From the NCBI GenBank assembly GCA_009602735.1, contig WELA01005067.1, positions 134,940 to 198,939 on the forward strand: a stretch of DNA of 64,000 bases. The letters run 5' to 3'. Origin of the DNA: Mesotaenium endlicherianum. Its lineage: Eukaryota > Streptophyta > Zygnematophyceae > Zygnematales > Mesotaeniaceae. A program made the position numbers and the translations under genes. Under the pieces are notes generated by a model. It had not been told where the DNA came from. It did not search any database and was given only the letters and a program-made list of their open reading frames with translations. Position 1 is the first letter of the stretch. Every line of letters begins with the position of its first letter. Shown here piece by piece: positions 54,458 to 64,000 of this stretch.

Positions 54458-56203
54458 TCACTCAGACTTGCGCTTACTATCAGAAGACTTAAATGGCCAC
54501 AATCTTTTCACTACCGCTACACACCACCGCCATACAATTTTGTACCATGGTATTCTCTCGCTGGCTGCTTTCGGCGGGCTAGTAAACATGCCCTTATACA
54601 AACGCTTTTGCTTCTCTAAGCTCTTCTTGTCCTCTTCTTTCAGTGCTTGTAGTTCTTTCAAGATAGCCTTATCTTTTGGCGACAACTTGTTTGCTTTTTG
54701 TAGATCGTCCCTAGCGGTCTCTGTTTGCCCCAGAGCTGCCCTGGCCTTGCCTCGCCGAAATAATGCCTTCCCATTATTAGGCTCCTCTGCCAAGACCTGT
54801 ACATCCACATGCCACAAACGTCAATGACCCTCAAGACCTTCTGGACACGTACATCGTGCATGCCTACTTGATTATTTGCGTGCAACCACATGATGCAGCA
54901 AATCAGGGGCTGCAGCCTGCACACACCTATGGTCAATCACTTCATCATTCATACAAGAACTGAGGTGCCCATGCATATACTGAGCTGCTACACAGTCAAC
55001 ACTCCACTCGGACGCCATGCAGGAGCGGGCGAGGGAAGGAACTCACCACAGAGCAGTGGCCGATGGCATCGTCAAAACGATTGAGCTTCAGAAAGCACGC
55101 GGCTAGGTTGAGATAGCAGGGCAGCCGCACAGCGTTGGCCATGTTGCGGTACTTGCCAAACATCTGGAACATGAAGTCGTCGTTCATGTGACCTATTGCC
55201 TGCCCGACGAGAGCGCGCGAGCACGCGCGCGCCAGTCCACGCAACCCCACACAAATTCCCCACCATACCGCACAAATGGGATCTAGTCAGAGCAAGTGAT
55301 GAACACGGGAATTTGATCCCGGTGGAGCCTCCTGTTTGCTGCTGAGCTCCTCACAAAGGCGAGCGTGAGGGTGCCTATATAATAGGTGGCACTTTCTACT
55401 GTGTCCTGGCTGGAACCCTTGGGGCCTACTTTGTCTCATGTCACTCAAATTCTGAGAAATTGAAACTCTTATCTGCCGCATACGTCATGCCCAGCAGAAT
55501 CAAGGGAAAGAAGAAGAAGCCATGTATTGACCACTGTGCTAGAGACTTGCTGACTGGCAGCTTGCAAGCTTTGACACGGCACCATGAACACGGAGCTCTT
55601 GGCCGCCGCTGTTCCTCTGGAGGCACCTAGCTGTCTCGTGGGCGTCATGCACATGAACGATCACAACGGCGCGACGAGAAATACATTCGCTTGGTGAAAT
55701 GTGTCGTGAGCAATGCGTGAAGATCTCAAGACATTGACTTGGCTGGCCAAGACGGTGGGCTGCAGGCCTTACCATCTCGTACTGCTTGGCCGCATCTTCG
55801 TACATTTCATTCTTGAAGAGCTCGTTGCCCTCCGCCCGCCGGCGATCGGCGGCTGCGATGCGCTCCTCCACCGTCATCTCTGCCACTGAACGTCCCTGCG
55901 GTGCCAGCGCAGCGGGGGAGACACACCTTTGTATGCGTGGTTCATCTATGACACTGGCAGTGGTGCTGAGCTTGTGTAACAGCGCCTGCTCATATGAAAA
56001 CTGTTGTTATGGACACCGTTGTGCGTGCTTATATGGAAGAGCAAGCGCTGGGTGGTTGAAAATGTCTGCATGTGCATGTATATGTGCACAGATGTGTACG
56101 TTGCGCGCGCGTGTGTATGCTTCGAGTGTGTGCGTGTGTGTGAATATATATAAATATAAATATATATAAATATAAATATATATAAATATAAATATATATA
56201 TAA

Positions 56204-56252
<49 letters not shown>

Positions 56253-58287
56253 TTGAGAGAAAGAGAGAAGGGGGGGGGGAGGGGGAAGGTGAAGGAGAGA
56301 AAGAGAGAGGGAGGGGAGAGGGAAGGAGAGTGATGCATCAACTCTTTCTCGTACACACCCCAAAGGACTGGGCGGCTCACCTCCTTGGGATTCTCGAAGC
56401 CAATCAGTTCCACTTCGTACACCAATTCAGAGTCGGGCGGCACATGAGGGAAAGAGAAGCTTCCCTCGCTGCCATACGCCAAGCTTGACTGCACGTGGAT
56501 CAGGCTCCTCTCGCTGGCCTTCATACTCCTCACGCCCAGAGCAAGCCCACGAACCGTTGCCTTCTCTGCAGGAGGACAAGCGTGGAGTTGGAGGTCACAA
56601 CGCCGGTCGATCAACCAGCAGCCGATTGACTGACACAAGTGAATACTGAGCCCTCCGCCATTCAGTACATTCATGCACACCAATCCTCTCTTCACCAAAC
56701 TCCCTACACATGTGAATGTGCCCCGTCCTACAGAAGCCTCTGAGAAACCATCAAGGTGCACATGCATCAACACAAGGATGCACCTCAGTGCGATTCACTC
56801 AGCATCCCCACTGGAGCATAACTCTTATGCGAAACTTTGCAGCGGGCAGAAAATGTGTGCGCAATGTGTTCTTAACATCTAACATTTCACGATGCGCGAG
56901 AGGGACAAGTTCAACCAGCAGCAGCGCGCGGATAAGCTGCTGGAAGAGACAATTTCAGACGAAAGCACGGATAATTGCTTCTCCGGCTGCTTGCTTCTGC
57001 AGCTGTTGGATTCTACCCTCCGCGGATAACTACCGGAGTAGCGGAGTCAAGCACAAAGTCGGGACACGCTTATGCAAGCGTAGGTGTCCCGCTAGCAACC
57101 CCTCACCAGCCCACATGCCTCAGCCAGCATGTGTCTGCTCACCTTGGCCGATGTTGAGCTGCATCGCTTGGCCCTCGTCCCAGGTATCCTCAAACTTCTG
57201 CATCGACTTCTTCACCCAGGCTCTGTAGTGGACTGCATGCACCCAGTCATGAGCACAAAAGAAGCAAACAGCGGTAAGCCGCAGGCAATATCCTTCATTG
57301 CCTATAATGTCCCCATGCTGTTATCAGGGGGACACGTGGGAGAACAGAGACCAAGCATAGGAGGACAAAGACAAATCACAATACAGTGTGTGATACCAGT
57401 GATGATACTTATGCAGCCAGCCCATCCGCGAGGCAAAAGGGACAGGAGTCGGAACATAAAATCTCCTCCATCGCCAGTAATAACTGCATGCAGCTGATCG
57501 GCAGAGGGGAGATGACAGAGAGGAGCACAGAAAATCGCATCTGCCACCAGTTTCATGCATGAGGCGCGCTGGCACAGGGGGGACTGAACCCCGACGAGAG
57601 GCATACCAGAAGCTAAGGCTGCAGTGATGGACACTTTTTTGTAAAGAACAACAATAAAAGAAGAGATCATGTAAGAAGGCTATAGAAGGCAAGGCACATG
57701 GGTGCAGACATGATTGGACCTGATCTGAACAACCCTTGGAGGAAGTGCATCCCTCAGTAGCCCTCAGTACCCTGCTGTAAGTGCATGAAGTAAGCTCTTC
57801 CGGTGTCCTTCAGGCAGCACTCGTTACAAAACAAAGAAGACTCCGAGGCTTCCTTTCAACCCGTCGTACTGTTTGCTAAGTCGAACATCCGCCCGTTCAG
57901 AAGAGAGGAGGCTAGATGAGTGCACTGCGGAGGAGGTGAGTTGCAAGGCTGCTTGTGAAGGGTTCATGAAGTGAAAACGATTTGCCTCCCTTTTCCATAT
58001 ATATAGGACTGGAATACACACTCGCTTGCGCATGTTCTTTGGAAAAATAACCTTATGAGACGCATTCAGCAATATATATATTGACAAAAAATACGGAATA
58101 CAGTAGACTCACCGAAGCAGTGTGCGTGAAGCTGAGGAGTCTCATCTCCCACTCCTTCCTTTACCACAACCTTTTCTACTCCCGGAGCTACTTTTATGCT
58201 CTCAATGTCGCCATCTAAAGGAGGAGATACCTCATCCCCACTGGCTCCTGGTGTGCTGGCCCCTGGTGTTGCATCTGCAGCCATCAT
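54458..58287 (-). CDS. TWD1: FKBP42/TWISTED DWARF1-type immunophilin, six exons
   Basis: In land plants this membrane-anchored FKBP-TPR co-chaperone binds HSP90 and ABCB auxin transporters. Exons (minus strand): 58287-58113, 57232-57143, 56565-56381, 55895-55773, 55199-55047 and 54796-54458, all GT-AG, summing to 1065 nt (354 residues). The FKBP-like domain (about 45-150) has [17 protein letters not shown] and [18 protein letters not shown] region: [56 protein letters not shown] and [14 protein letters not shown] Trp-rich basic/hydrophobic C-terminus ([19 protein letters not shown]) matches the calmodulin-binding/in-plane membrane anchor of plant TWD1. Start: two adjacent ATGs (58287, 58284). 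All phases agree. Confidence 0.93.
56140..56335. repeat. AT microsatellite and GA-rich tract in intron 3 of the TWD1-like gene
   Basis: ATATAAATATA repeats (about 56142-56242), pure (AT)n at about 56217-56242, then a GAGA/GGGGGA purine tract (about 56254-56332). Low complexity; antisense ORFs of the IYIYIYIY type come from it. Confidence 0.9.
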
Positions 58288-59807
58288 GTGGACTCGATAT
58301 GAGTGACTACGAAAGGTGGAAGAGATGGAAATGTGAAAGGAGCAGTGTGAAGAGCGCTTTTTCAAGTGGGGCTCAATCTGCTTCAGGTCATGCATATGCT
58401 CTTCTCTTCCTTCGTGTGTGATGTGGTCACTTACATGATAGACGCCAATGGTTAACATGCAGATTCAAATTCTAATAAACAGGAAAGTGCCTACATTGGT
58501 GAGTGTGGGCCAGAAAACGAAAAAAAACTCGAAGCATTTTCACCTCCTTCACAGCTGTGAAAGGGTGCAAGGAGGGTCAGACTTGACAAGCACCTTCTGT
58601 TGTCGGGCCACCCTCAGAAAGCAGGGGCCTCTTAGTTTCGTCTTCGTCCGTAGGTCCCATAAAATTAACCTCTACCGGCCGTAAGATAAGCTGCAGAGTA
58701 GACACACAGTGCACGCACAATAAGACTTACTCGCATACATTGACTCCTAAAAAGTGCTGTAAGCCGAAGCTTGATGCAGGACATATTCTGGAAGTCAATA
58801 CTATCAGGACATGATTGCGATGGCAGAATGAACATAAATGCAAGGTTTCAAAGGAAACTCACGACCCACAAACAATTTGTGGCCATCTTAGTAAGAGCCT
58901 CACCACTTCAAATAAAGCTGAAAAATATTCCAGTGTTTTGTTATGTTTCTTTCACTAATATGAGAAACAAGGGTGCGCTCTCCTTCATGCCCAGTTCCAG
59001 AATACTCGCATCCCTGTCTCCATGAGGCTCCCTCAGCGCTTCTAGCACACAGACTGCAAGCTAGAGTGCTCGCTTATGAGCGAAGTACTGAAAGGCAGAA
59101 CGAGATGCCACGGGCTGTCGTGAGAGATATCGGAGAAAATATGGTCCGTACATTACTGTAAATATATAAAATTGCCGTTATTGTACTGTATTGATGAAGT
59201 TTGCATTTAAATTTTGTGCCATGTTGAATGAGGGAGTCACGAACACTGAGTGCTTTTTCGCACTTCGCTTCTTCGCTCCCCGTGAGCTCTCCGTGAGCTC
59301 CTTCTTACGCACCAAGAAGACCAACTTGATTCGTCACGTCCTATATCCCCTCCAAACTTGATAACAGAGCACATTGATCACTCGCCACAATGCAAGAACT
59401 GTCCACGCTTTATGGCTGTAGAAGGACGCAGACTGGGCATGGTCGGAAGGTATTGATGAGGTGCAATCAGAATTGCTATCTTGCTTTCCGAGTGGCTATC
59501 AGCGCTTTATTAACTGACCGTTGGGTTGCATCACATTATGTTCGTTAACGTATTTTCTCATTTTGTGAAGGATCGGGAAATACTGCTGTCTCTCATAAGA
59601 ATTTTACTGAAGACTGTTCTGCTAGCTCCTTATTGATATAGATTCGGCTCTGGGTTGTAAGTAGAAGGTTTAGGGTCTGCTTGTCGCGACATCATAACAC
59701 TACGAAGTTCGTGTTTGATTTGACTAAGGTCTGATATAGTGCCCAAGCTGCGCTTCTATTAAGGAGCTACAATTGGTCTTGAGATCAAAGCAAAATCTGC
59801 AGGAGAC
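58288..59807. other. Divergent intergenic region between the TWD1-like and WAC/DDT genes
   Basis: About 1.5 kb expected to hold both promoters. An acceptor-like CTGCAG (59796-59801) just before the WAC/DDT start codon suggests a leader intron there. No other feature is recognised. Confidence 0.45.
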
Positions 59808-62800
59808 ATGCCTCTTTTGAAACGGAAGCCATACGTGTTGGCAGAGCCTCCTCCAGACTTGCGACCTGGAGAGCAGGTGTTCTGCATACGTTATACAGAG
59901 GAAGTCTTCCGCGACTATGAGTAAGTTTCTAGTGATTTCCAAGCTGGCAGCTATGGCAACCGCGCTGTACAACATGCCCCCAGCATAAAATTACTCATAC
60001 GCATATAGAAATAGCGTGACGTGTTGTGCATGTATGGGGTCCTTTAACTTTGCAGAGCTATAGGTGGAGTGACAGTACATCAAAAAGAAGCATGGATACA
60101 TGCCATAGAGCATGGGAAGCAAGTTGTTCACTTGAACTGATGTTGCCTTAGACAGTCATGGTGCACTTTCTGCTGCTCTGACTACTCGTAGTTGACGCAC
60201 AGCAACTTTCTTTGTTCCACGTGCTCTTTCCACACCTACAGGAGGTACATTCAGAAGGTTAGCATGTACAGGCAGAGGCTGTGGACATGCAAGGCGACGG
60301 GGAAGGCGGGCCTGACCTTTGAGGAGGCCCTTCTGTCGGAGCTGGAAGCCACCAAGAAGGTGCAGAAGTTTCCAGAGGAGTACATTGGACCTGTGCTCCG
60401 CATGATTCAGTTCAGTAAGTGCTCCCCGACAGCCATGCTCTCTACGACTACTTCATTCTCCTTCGTTTCTTTGTTCCTTTGCTCCTGTGTTCCTCTCCTG
60501 CTGCTCTCTTGCTGCGCATGCAACGAAAGAGTGCTCGTAGCTGACAGAGAGGAGTGAGGTTTGACGTCACTAGGGTGTGCACTCTGCGATCTTCAATATT
60601 TGATCTTCATTGAACTTCATTACCTTCTGATGCTGCTCATATTCTTATCATGCCAGAGTGTCTGAGAAGAGTCGCACTGAGTCTAGTTGCGAGCAAGTTC
60701 TTGTCGAGCACGGCAAGCTTGAGTTCAATCACACTCTGGTATGAGTTGAAGAAGTTTGTGATGCTAACTCACGGGAAGCAGCGTCGCCAAGACTGGTGAG
60801 CACGCGTGAACTTTCGTAGTTGTGCTCGGTCACAAAGGCGATCACAATGACGCTGACTGATCACGGAGTCCCCTCCATGGAAGCCTCGACAAGCAACAGA
60901 AAGTTCAATTGTTTGGAAAGGAACTTCATCATGCATCGCGATTGCACTTTGCGTGTCGTGTGCGCACTACAAACGCTGACACGTGTCTTACTTAGGATGC
61001 AGGATGCAGAACATACATTTTACGGCACTTGCATGTATTGGGATCCATGGAAGCTAACCAGCAACGTTGTACTTAAAGGGATATCGGAGCGGAATGTCAG
61101 AAGATGAGTGCGGAAAAGGGTGCAGGGGCCGCCGTGTAGTTGCTTCCACCCTCCGGTACTCCAATATTGTGCAGCAGTGGCTCCAGAAGACTTCTTCCTC
61201 TTATTCACGCACACGGCCTGCATGCCTATGGCTCGGGGCATGCTTCTGCTGCCAGAGGTGGAGCGAAAGAGACAGGAGTGGCAAGCAGTGCCCTTTGTCA
61301 TCCTAAGAGTGCTTGCAGGAGTCCCAACAGCAGAGCAAATTTTCTACTGCCCAATTGGCAGTAGGACCTTTCGAGTATCCGCAAGTCCAATCAGGGCGCA
61401 GAGTGAGGCCTCCCACTCGGCAGCTGATGCATTAGGGCCCTGTGAGTCTCTGCAGGTCGAATCCGGCTGGATGAGCTCGTGGACTCCATCTACAAGAAGT
61501 ACAAGAACCACTACGTGGTGGGCGAGTACATCGGAGTGTACCGCGACGGGGAGGCGTACAAGTGCAAGGTGCTCGGCGTGGAGAGCGCAGGGAAACAGCC
61601 GCGGGGCGGGGCAGGGCGGGAGAGCAAGAGCAAGAAGGCGAAGCGGGGCAAGAGGAAGGCGAGGAAGGGGGCGGCGGAGGAGGAGGGCGGCGAGGACGAA
61701 GATACCGAGGAGGAGGCCAAGGAGGAGGCGGAGGAGGAGGAGGAGGAGGGGGAGGGGGAGGGAGACGAGAGGGCGGAGGGAGGGAAGAGCGAGGGCGGGG
61801 GGGCGGGCGGCGTGCGGTACGAGGTCGGGTGGGTGGATGCTGCGGACGGGCAGATCGTCGAGACGAGCGTGGAGGAGGCGCGTAACATCATCCGGAAGAA
61901 GAACCCGCTCTCCAAGGGTCTGCTCAAGGCCTTCATCCGCGAGTCGGCAGCCATGGGGTCGTCGCGCAGCGCCCCCTGGGTGGTGAGGGAGGAGCTGGCG
62001 GAGCAGTTTGACATCCCGCGCACGCCGCCCGCGGGCCTCAGGGCGGCGGCGCTGGAGAAGAAGGAGAAGAAGGAGGCGGGGGAGAAGCGGGAGAAGCGGG
62101 AGAGGAGGGAGAGGCAGCCACCGCCGCCACAGGCGGAGGCGGTCGCGGCGGCGGCGCTGACGGACGACGCCGACAAGCAGAGCCGCAAGAAGCGCGCCAA
62201 GAAGGCCTGGGTGCGTTGCCTGCTCCTCTCTCTCCGCCCCTCTCTCTCTCTGGCTATCTCCTCTCTCTCTCTCTGGCTATTTCTCTCCCTATCTCTCTCT
62301 GGCACCTTCTGCAGGAAGGTGCTTTAAGAAGACTGCGTGCGCCACGAACGTCTGAATCTTGGCAATGGGCTCGACCTGCCCCAGTTCTTCCTGGATTGAC
62401 TTCAACAATACGCGATACGCCCAGCTTGGCAGCCCTCTCCGCTTCCACTGCGCTACTGCTCTCAAACCAGTCGACTGCTTGGAAGCGCACACAAGGTCTC
62501 TGCTGCAAGATGTACACTTCCATGTGTGTCATTGGTGTGTATGTGTGTGTGTGTGTGTGTACAGTGTATGTACAGTGGGAAGTGTATAGATGCTTGTGTA
62601 TGCATAATGTTCTTGATGGTCACCTGCGTCATACGTGTAAACTCGTCTGGGGCTATGTGCAGGACATGGACATGGAGCTGGGTGGCGAGCTGGCGCCCAA
62701 GAAGAGGCGGCGGAAGGCCCAGTCAGGTGAGCGCCATGCCGCCCTCCTGTGCCTGTGCCGATAGACTCTAATATAAACATGATGCGTTGTATCTTACCCA

Positions 62801-64000
62801 ATGGTATGCTGTACACACGCAACAGCATGCTAGCTCGCACCTCAGGGGCTGCCAGCTCAGCTCAGGCGCTGCCAGCTCGGACGGCTGCTCCCTGGAAAGG
62901 CTAGTTCCAGGTTGCAGCTTGGACGCTCACAAGCTTTGCCTTGCTTGGAGGTCTTTTCATACTCGTTTCGTGACGAGGATCGAGCTTGCACAAACTTTCT
63001 GGCACCGCGCTGCTTTCTGCGTAGGCTTGCCATGAGTTGCACAGATACACCCAGTTGAGCTGGTGGAGGATGCTCCTGGGGGCGTCCCTCAACACAGCAG
63101 AGCATTCTTCTGCTCGGCAGCAGTGAGCTATCTGAGCAAGTGGCCCCTCAGCACACCCTCGCCCTCCCACTTCATTCATTGTGAATCGAAGCTTTACTTG
63201 ACGACTTGTTCCCTTGCTGAGACTCTCTCTCCCTCTCGCTCTCTCGCTCTCCGACCTCCCGCCATCCCACCCTCCCACCGTCCTCTCCGTCCCTCCCTGT
63301 CTCCACATGCATGGAGTATCAAACCACTCGTCTCTTCCCGCGTCCGTTCAGATCCGCCGCCGCCCCCGCCTCCCCCGCCACCACCTGTCGTGATCAAGTA
63401 CCCCATCGAAGACAAGGACGTCAAGCCGGGGCCCGACGACCCCCCGTTCACACCACGCCCGCCGCCCTCCACCGACTTCCTGCTGCCGCCCGAGTGCACC
63501 GGCGACCTCCTCATGGTGTGGGACTTCTGCCAGCTGTACGCCAGGCCGCTCCGTCTGTTCCCGTTCACACTGGACGACCTGGAGAAGGCTGTGGAGCACC
63601 AGGAGGGCGAGGTAGGCCTGCTGGCGGAGGCTCACACGGCGCTGCTGCGGGCGGCGCTGGCGGACTCCGAGCTCGCCGACGCCTTCAACAAGCGCAGCAA
63701 GCGCAGCCAGGAGGTCAAGCCTGCATTGCCCCTGCATGCCTGCGTGCCGGTGTAGCTGCGCTGCCCGCATGCGAGTGTGCCAGTGTGCCAGTGTGCCAGT
63801 GAACTTAACACAGTGTGCCTGTGCGCCTGCGTGCCTGTGTGCCTGTGTGCCTGTGATATTTCATAGTGCGATGGCAGATGTGGCGTACTTCTCGGGTCCA
63901 TGTGTGTGCGCTCAAAGAATGTGCCTCAGTGCGTGATAACATGTGTGCTCTCGTGTGCATGTGTGTTCTAAGAGCGTGTGATTGTGTTTTTTTTGGGGGG
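59808..64000 (+). CDS. WAC- and DDT-domain chromatin-remodelling protein (3' partial)
   Basis: This belongs to the plant WSTF/Acf1-like family, nuclear proteins that partner ISWI remodellers. Exons: 59808-59920, 60242-60414, 61456-62210, 62663-62726 and 63352 to at least about 63715, all phases consistent. The WAC domain (residues 1 to about 95) has MPLLKRKPYVLAEPP, IQKVSMYRQRLWTCKATGK and TFEEALLSELEA. Exon 3 adds RLDELVDSIYKKYKNHYVVG and a basic/acidic low-complexity insert (Lys/Arg then Glu/Asp runs), then NIIRKKNPLSKGLLKAFIRES. Exon 5 starts with ten Pro residues and holds the DDT domain (ECTGDLLMVWDFCQLYARPL, FPFTLDDLEKAV). The frame after 63715 would end at 63755; more likely a donor (GAG|GTCAAG) lies there and the gene continues past the window. 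Confidence 0.88.
62225..62305. repeat. CT-rich simple repeat in intron 3 of the WAC/DDT gene
   Basis: CTCTCTCT-rich stretch directly after the donor at 62211. A (GT)n run lies at about 62534-62562 in the same intron. Confidence 0.85.
63770..63860. repeat. GTGCCTGT-type minisatellite near the window end
   Basis: Short units of CAGTGTGC and GTGCCTGTGTGC in tandem (about 63773-63855), after the last recognised exon. Confidence 0.8.

Noticed and set aside
55946-56773. 275-codon minus-strand ORF across TWD1 exon 3 and an intron
   Set aside because: It is exon 3 read through into the AT microsatellite of intron 3 (IYIYIY run); the spliced model explains it.
60657-60795. Possible extra exon of the WAC/DDT gene (reads CLRRVALSLVASKFL)
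   Set aside because: Joining exon 2 (ends 60414) directly to 61456 keeps phase and restores the expected family sequence (QFSRIRLDELVDSIY). Inserting this piece breaks the phase.
61511-62305. 264-codon antisense ORF opposite exon 3 of the WAC/DDT gene
   Set aside because: Ser/Pro-rich low-complexity shadow of GAG/GCG codons; no independent signal.

Overview
The window is nuclear DNA of a plant-lineage eukaryote with a large, repeat-rich genome. Three host genes have plant-type architecture: a nine-exon ribosomal protein L5 (uL18) gene, a six-exon TWISTED DWARF1/FKBP42-type immunophilin gene, and the 5' part of a WAC+DDT-domain chromatin-protein gene. The transposon load is dominated by Ty3/gypsy elements, one of which carries a cytosine-methyltransferase domain. 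This combination suggests a streptophyte (charophyte) alga of the Chara type. That is an inference; nothing in the sequence names the species.

Layout. Positions 1-18260 hold a nest of one Ty3/gypsy chromovirus family. Copy A (+) has intact gag, pol and a third ORF. It sits inside the 3' LTR of a decayed inverted copy B (-). B's gag is split by a solo LTR with a clean 5-bp target duplication. Remnant C (a gag 5' fragment plus an LTR) follows. Positions 18261-20590 look like the 5' end of another retroelement (weak gag and LTR). A small Pro/Gly-rich protein gene is at 21431-21919, and RPL5 occupies 23148-27507 (-).

Positions 28421-54096 are a second transposon complex. Its base is fragments of a Ty3-like family (here called E) whose polyprotein reads gag, protease, C5-cytosine methyltransferase, reverse transcriptase, RNase H, integrase, PHD finger. 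Two well-bounded elements have landed in it: a 7.6-kb hAT transposon (29942-37524, 18-bp terminal repeats, 8-bp target duplication, intact spliced transposase) and a 6.7-kb chromovirus F (40216-46891, 5-bp target duplication). The complex also contains 0.88-kb and 0.28-kb inverted repeats.

Host sequence resumes after 54100 with the TWD1/FKBP42-like gene (54458-58287, -) and, divergently, the WAC/DDT gene (59808 to the window end, +).

Main points: (1) in families A/B and F, gag and pol are in different frames and are joined by textbook -1 frameshift signals; (2) family A/B has a novel third ORF after the chromodomain, directly behind a consensus branch point and splice acceptor; (3) family E combines a DNA methyltransferase with a PHD reader in a retrotransposon polyprotein, so such an element could both write and read chromatin marks. 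Copy E is decayed; A, F and the hAT element look nearly or fully intact.
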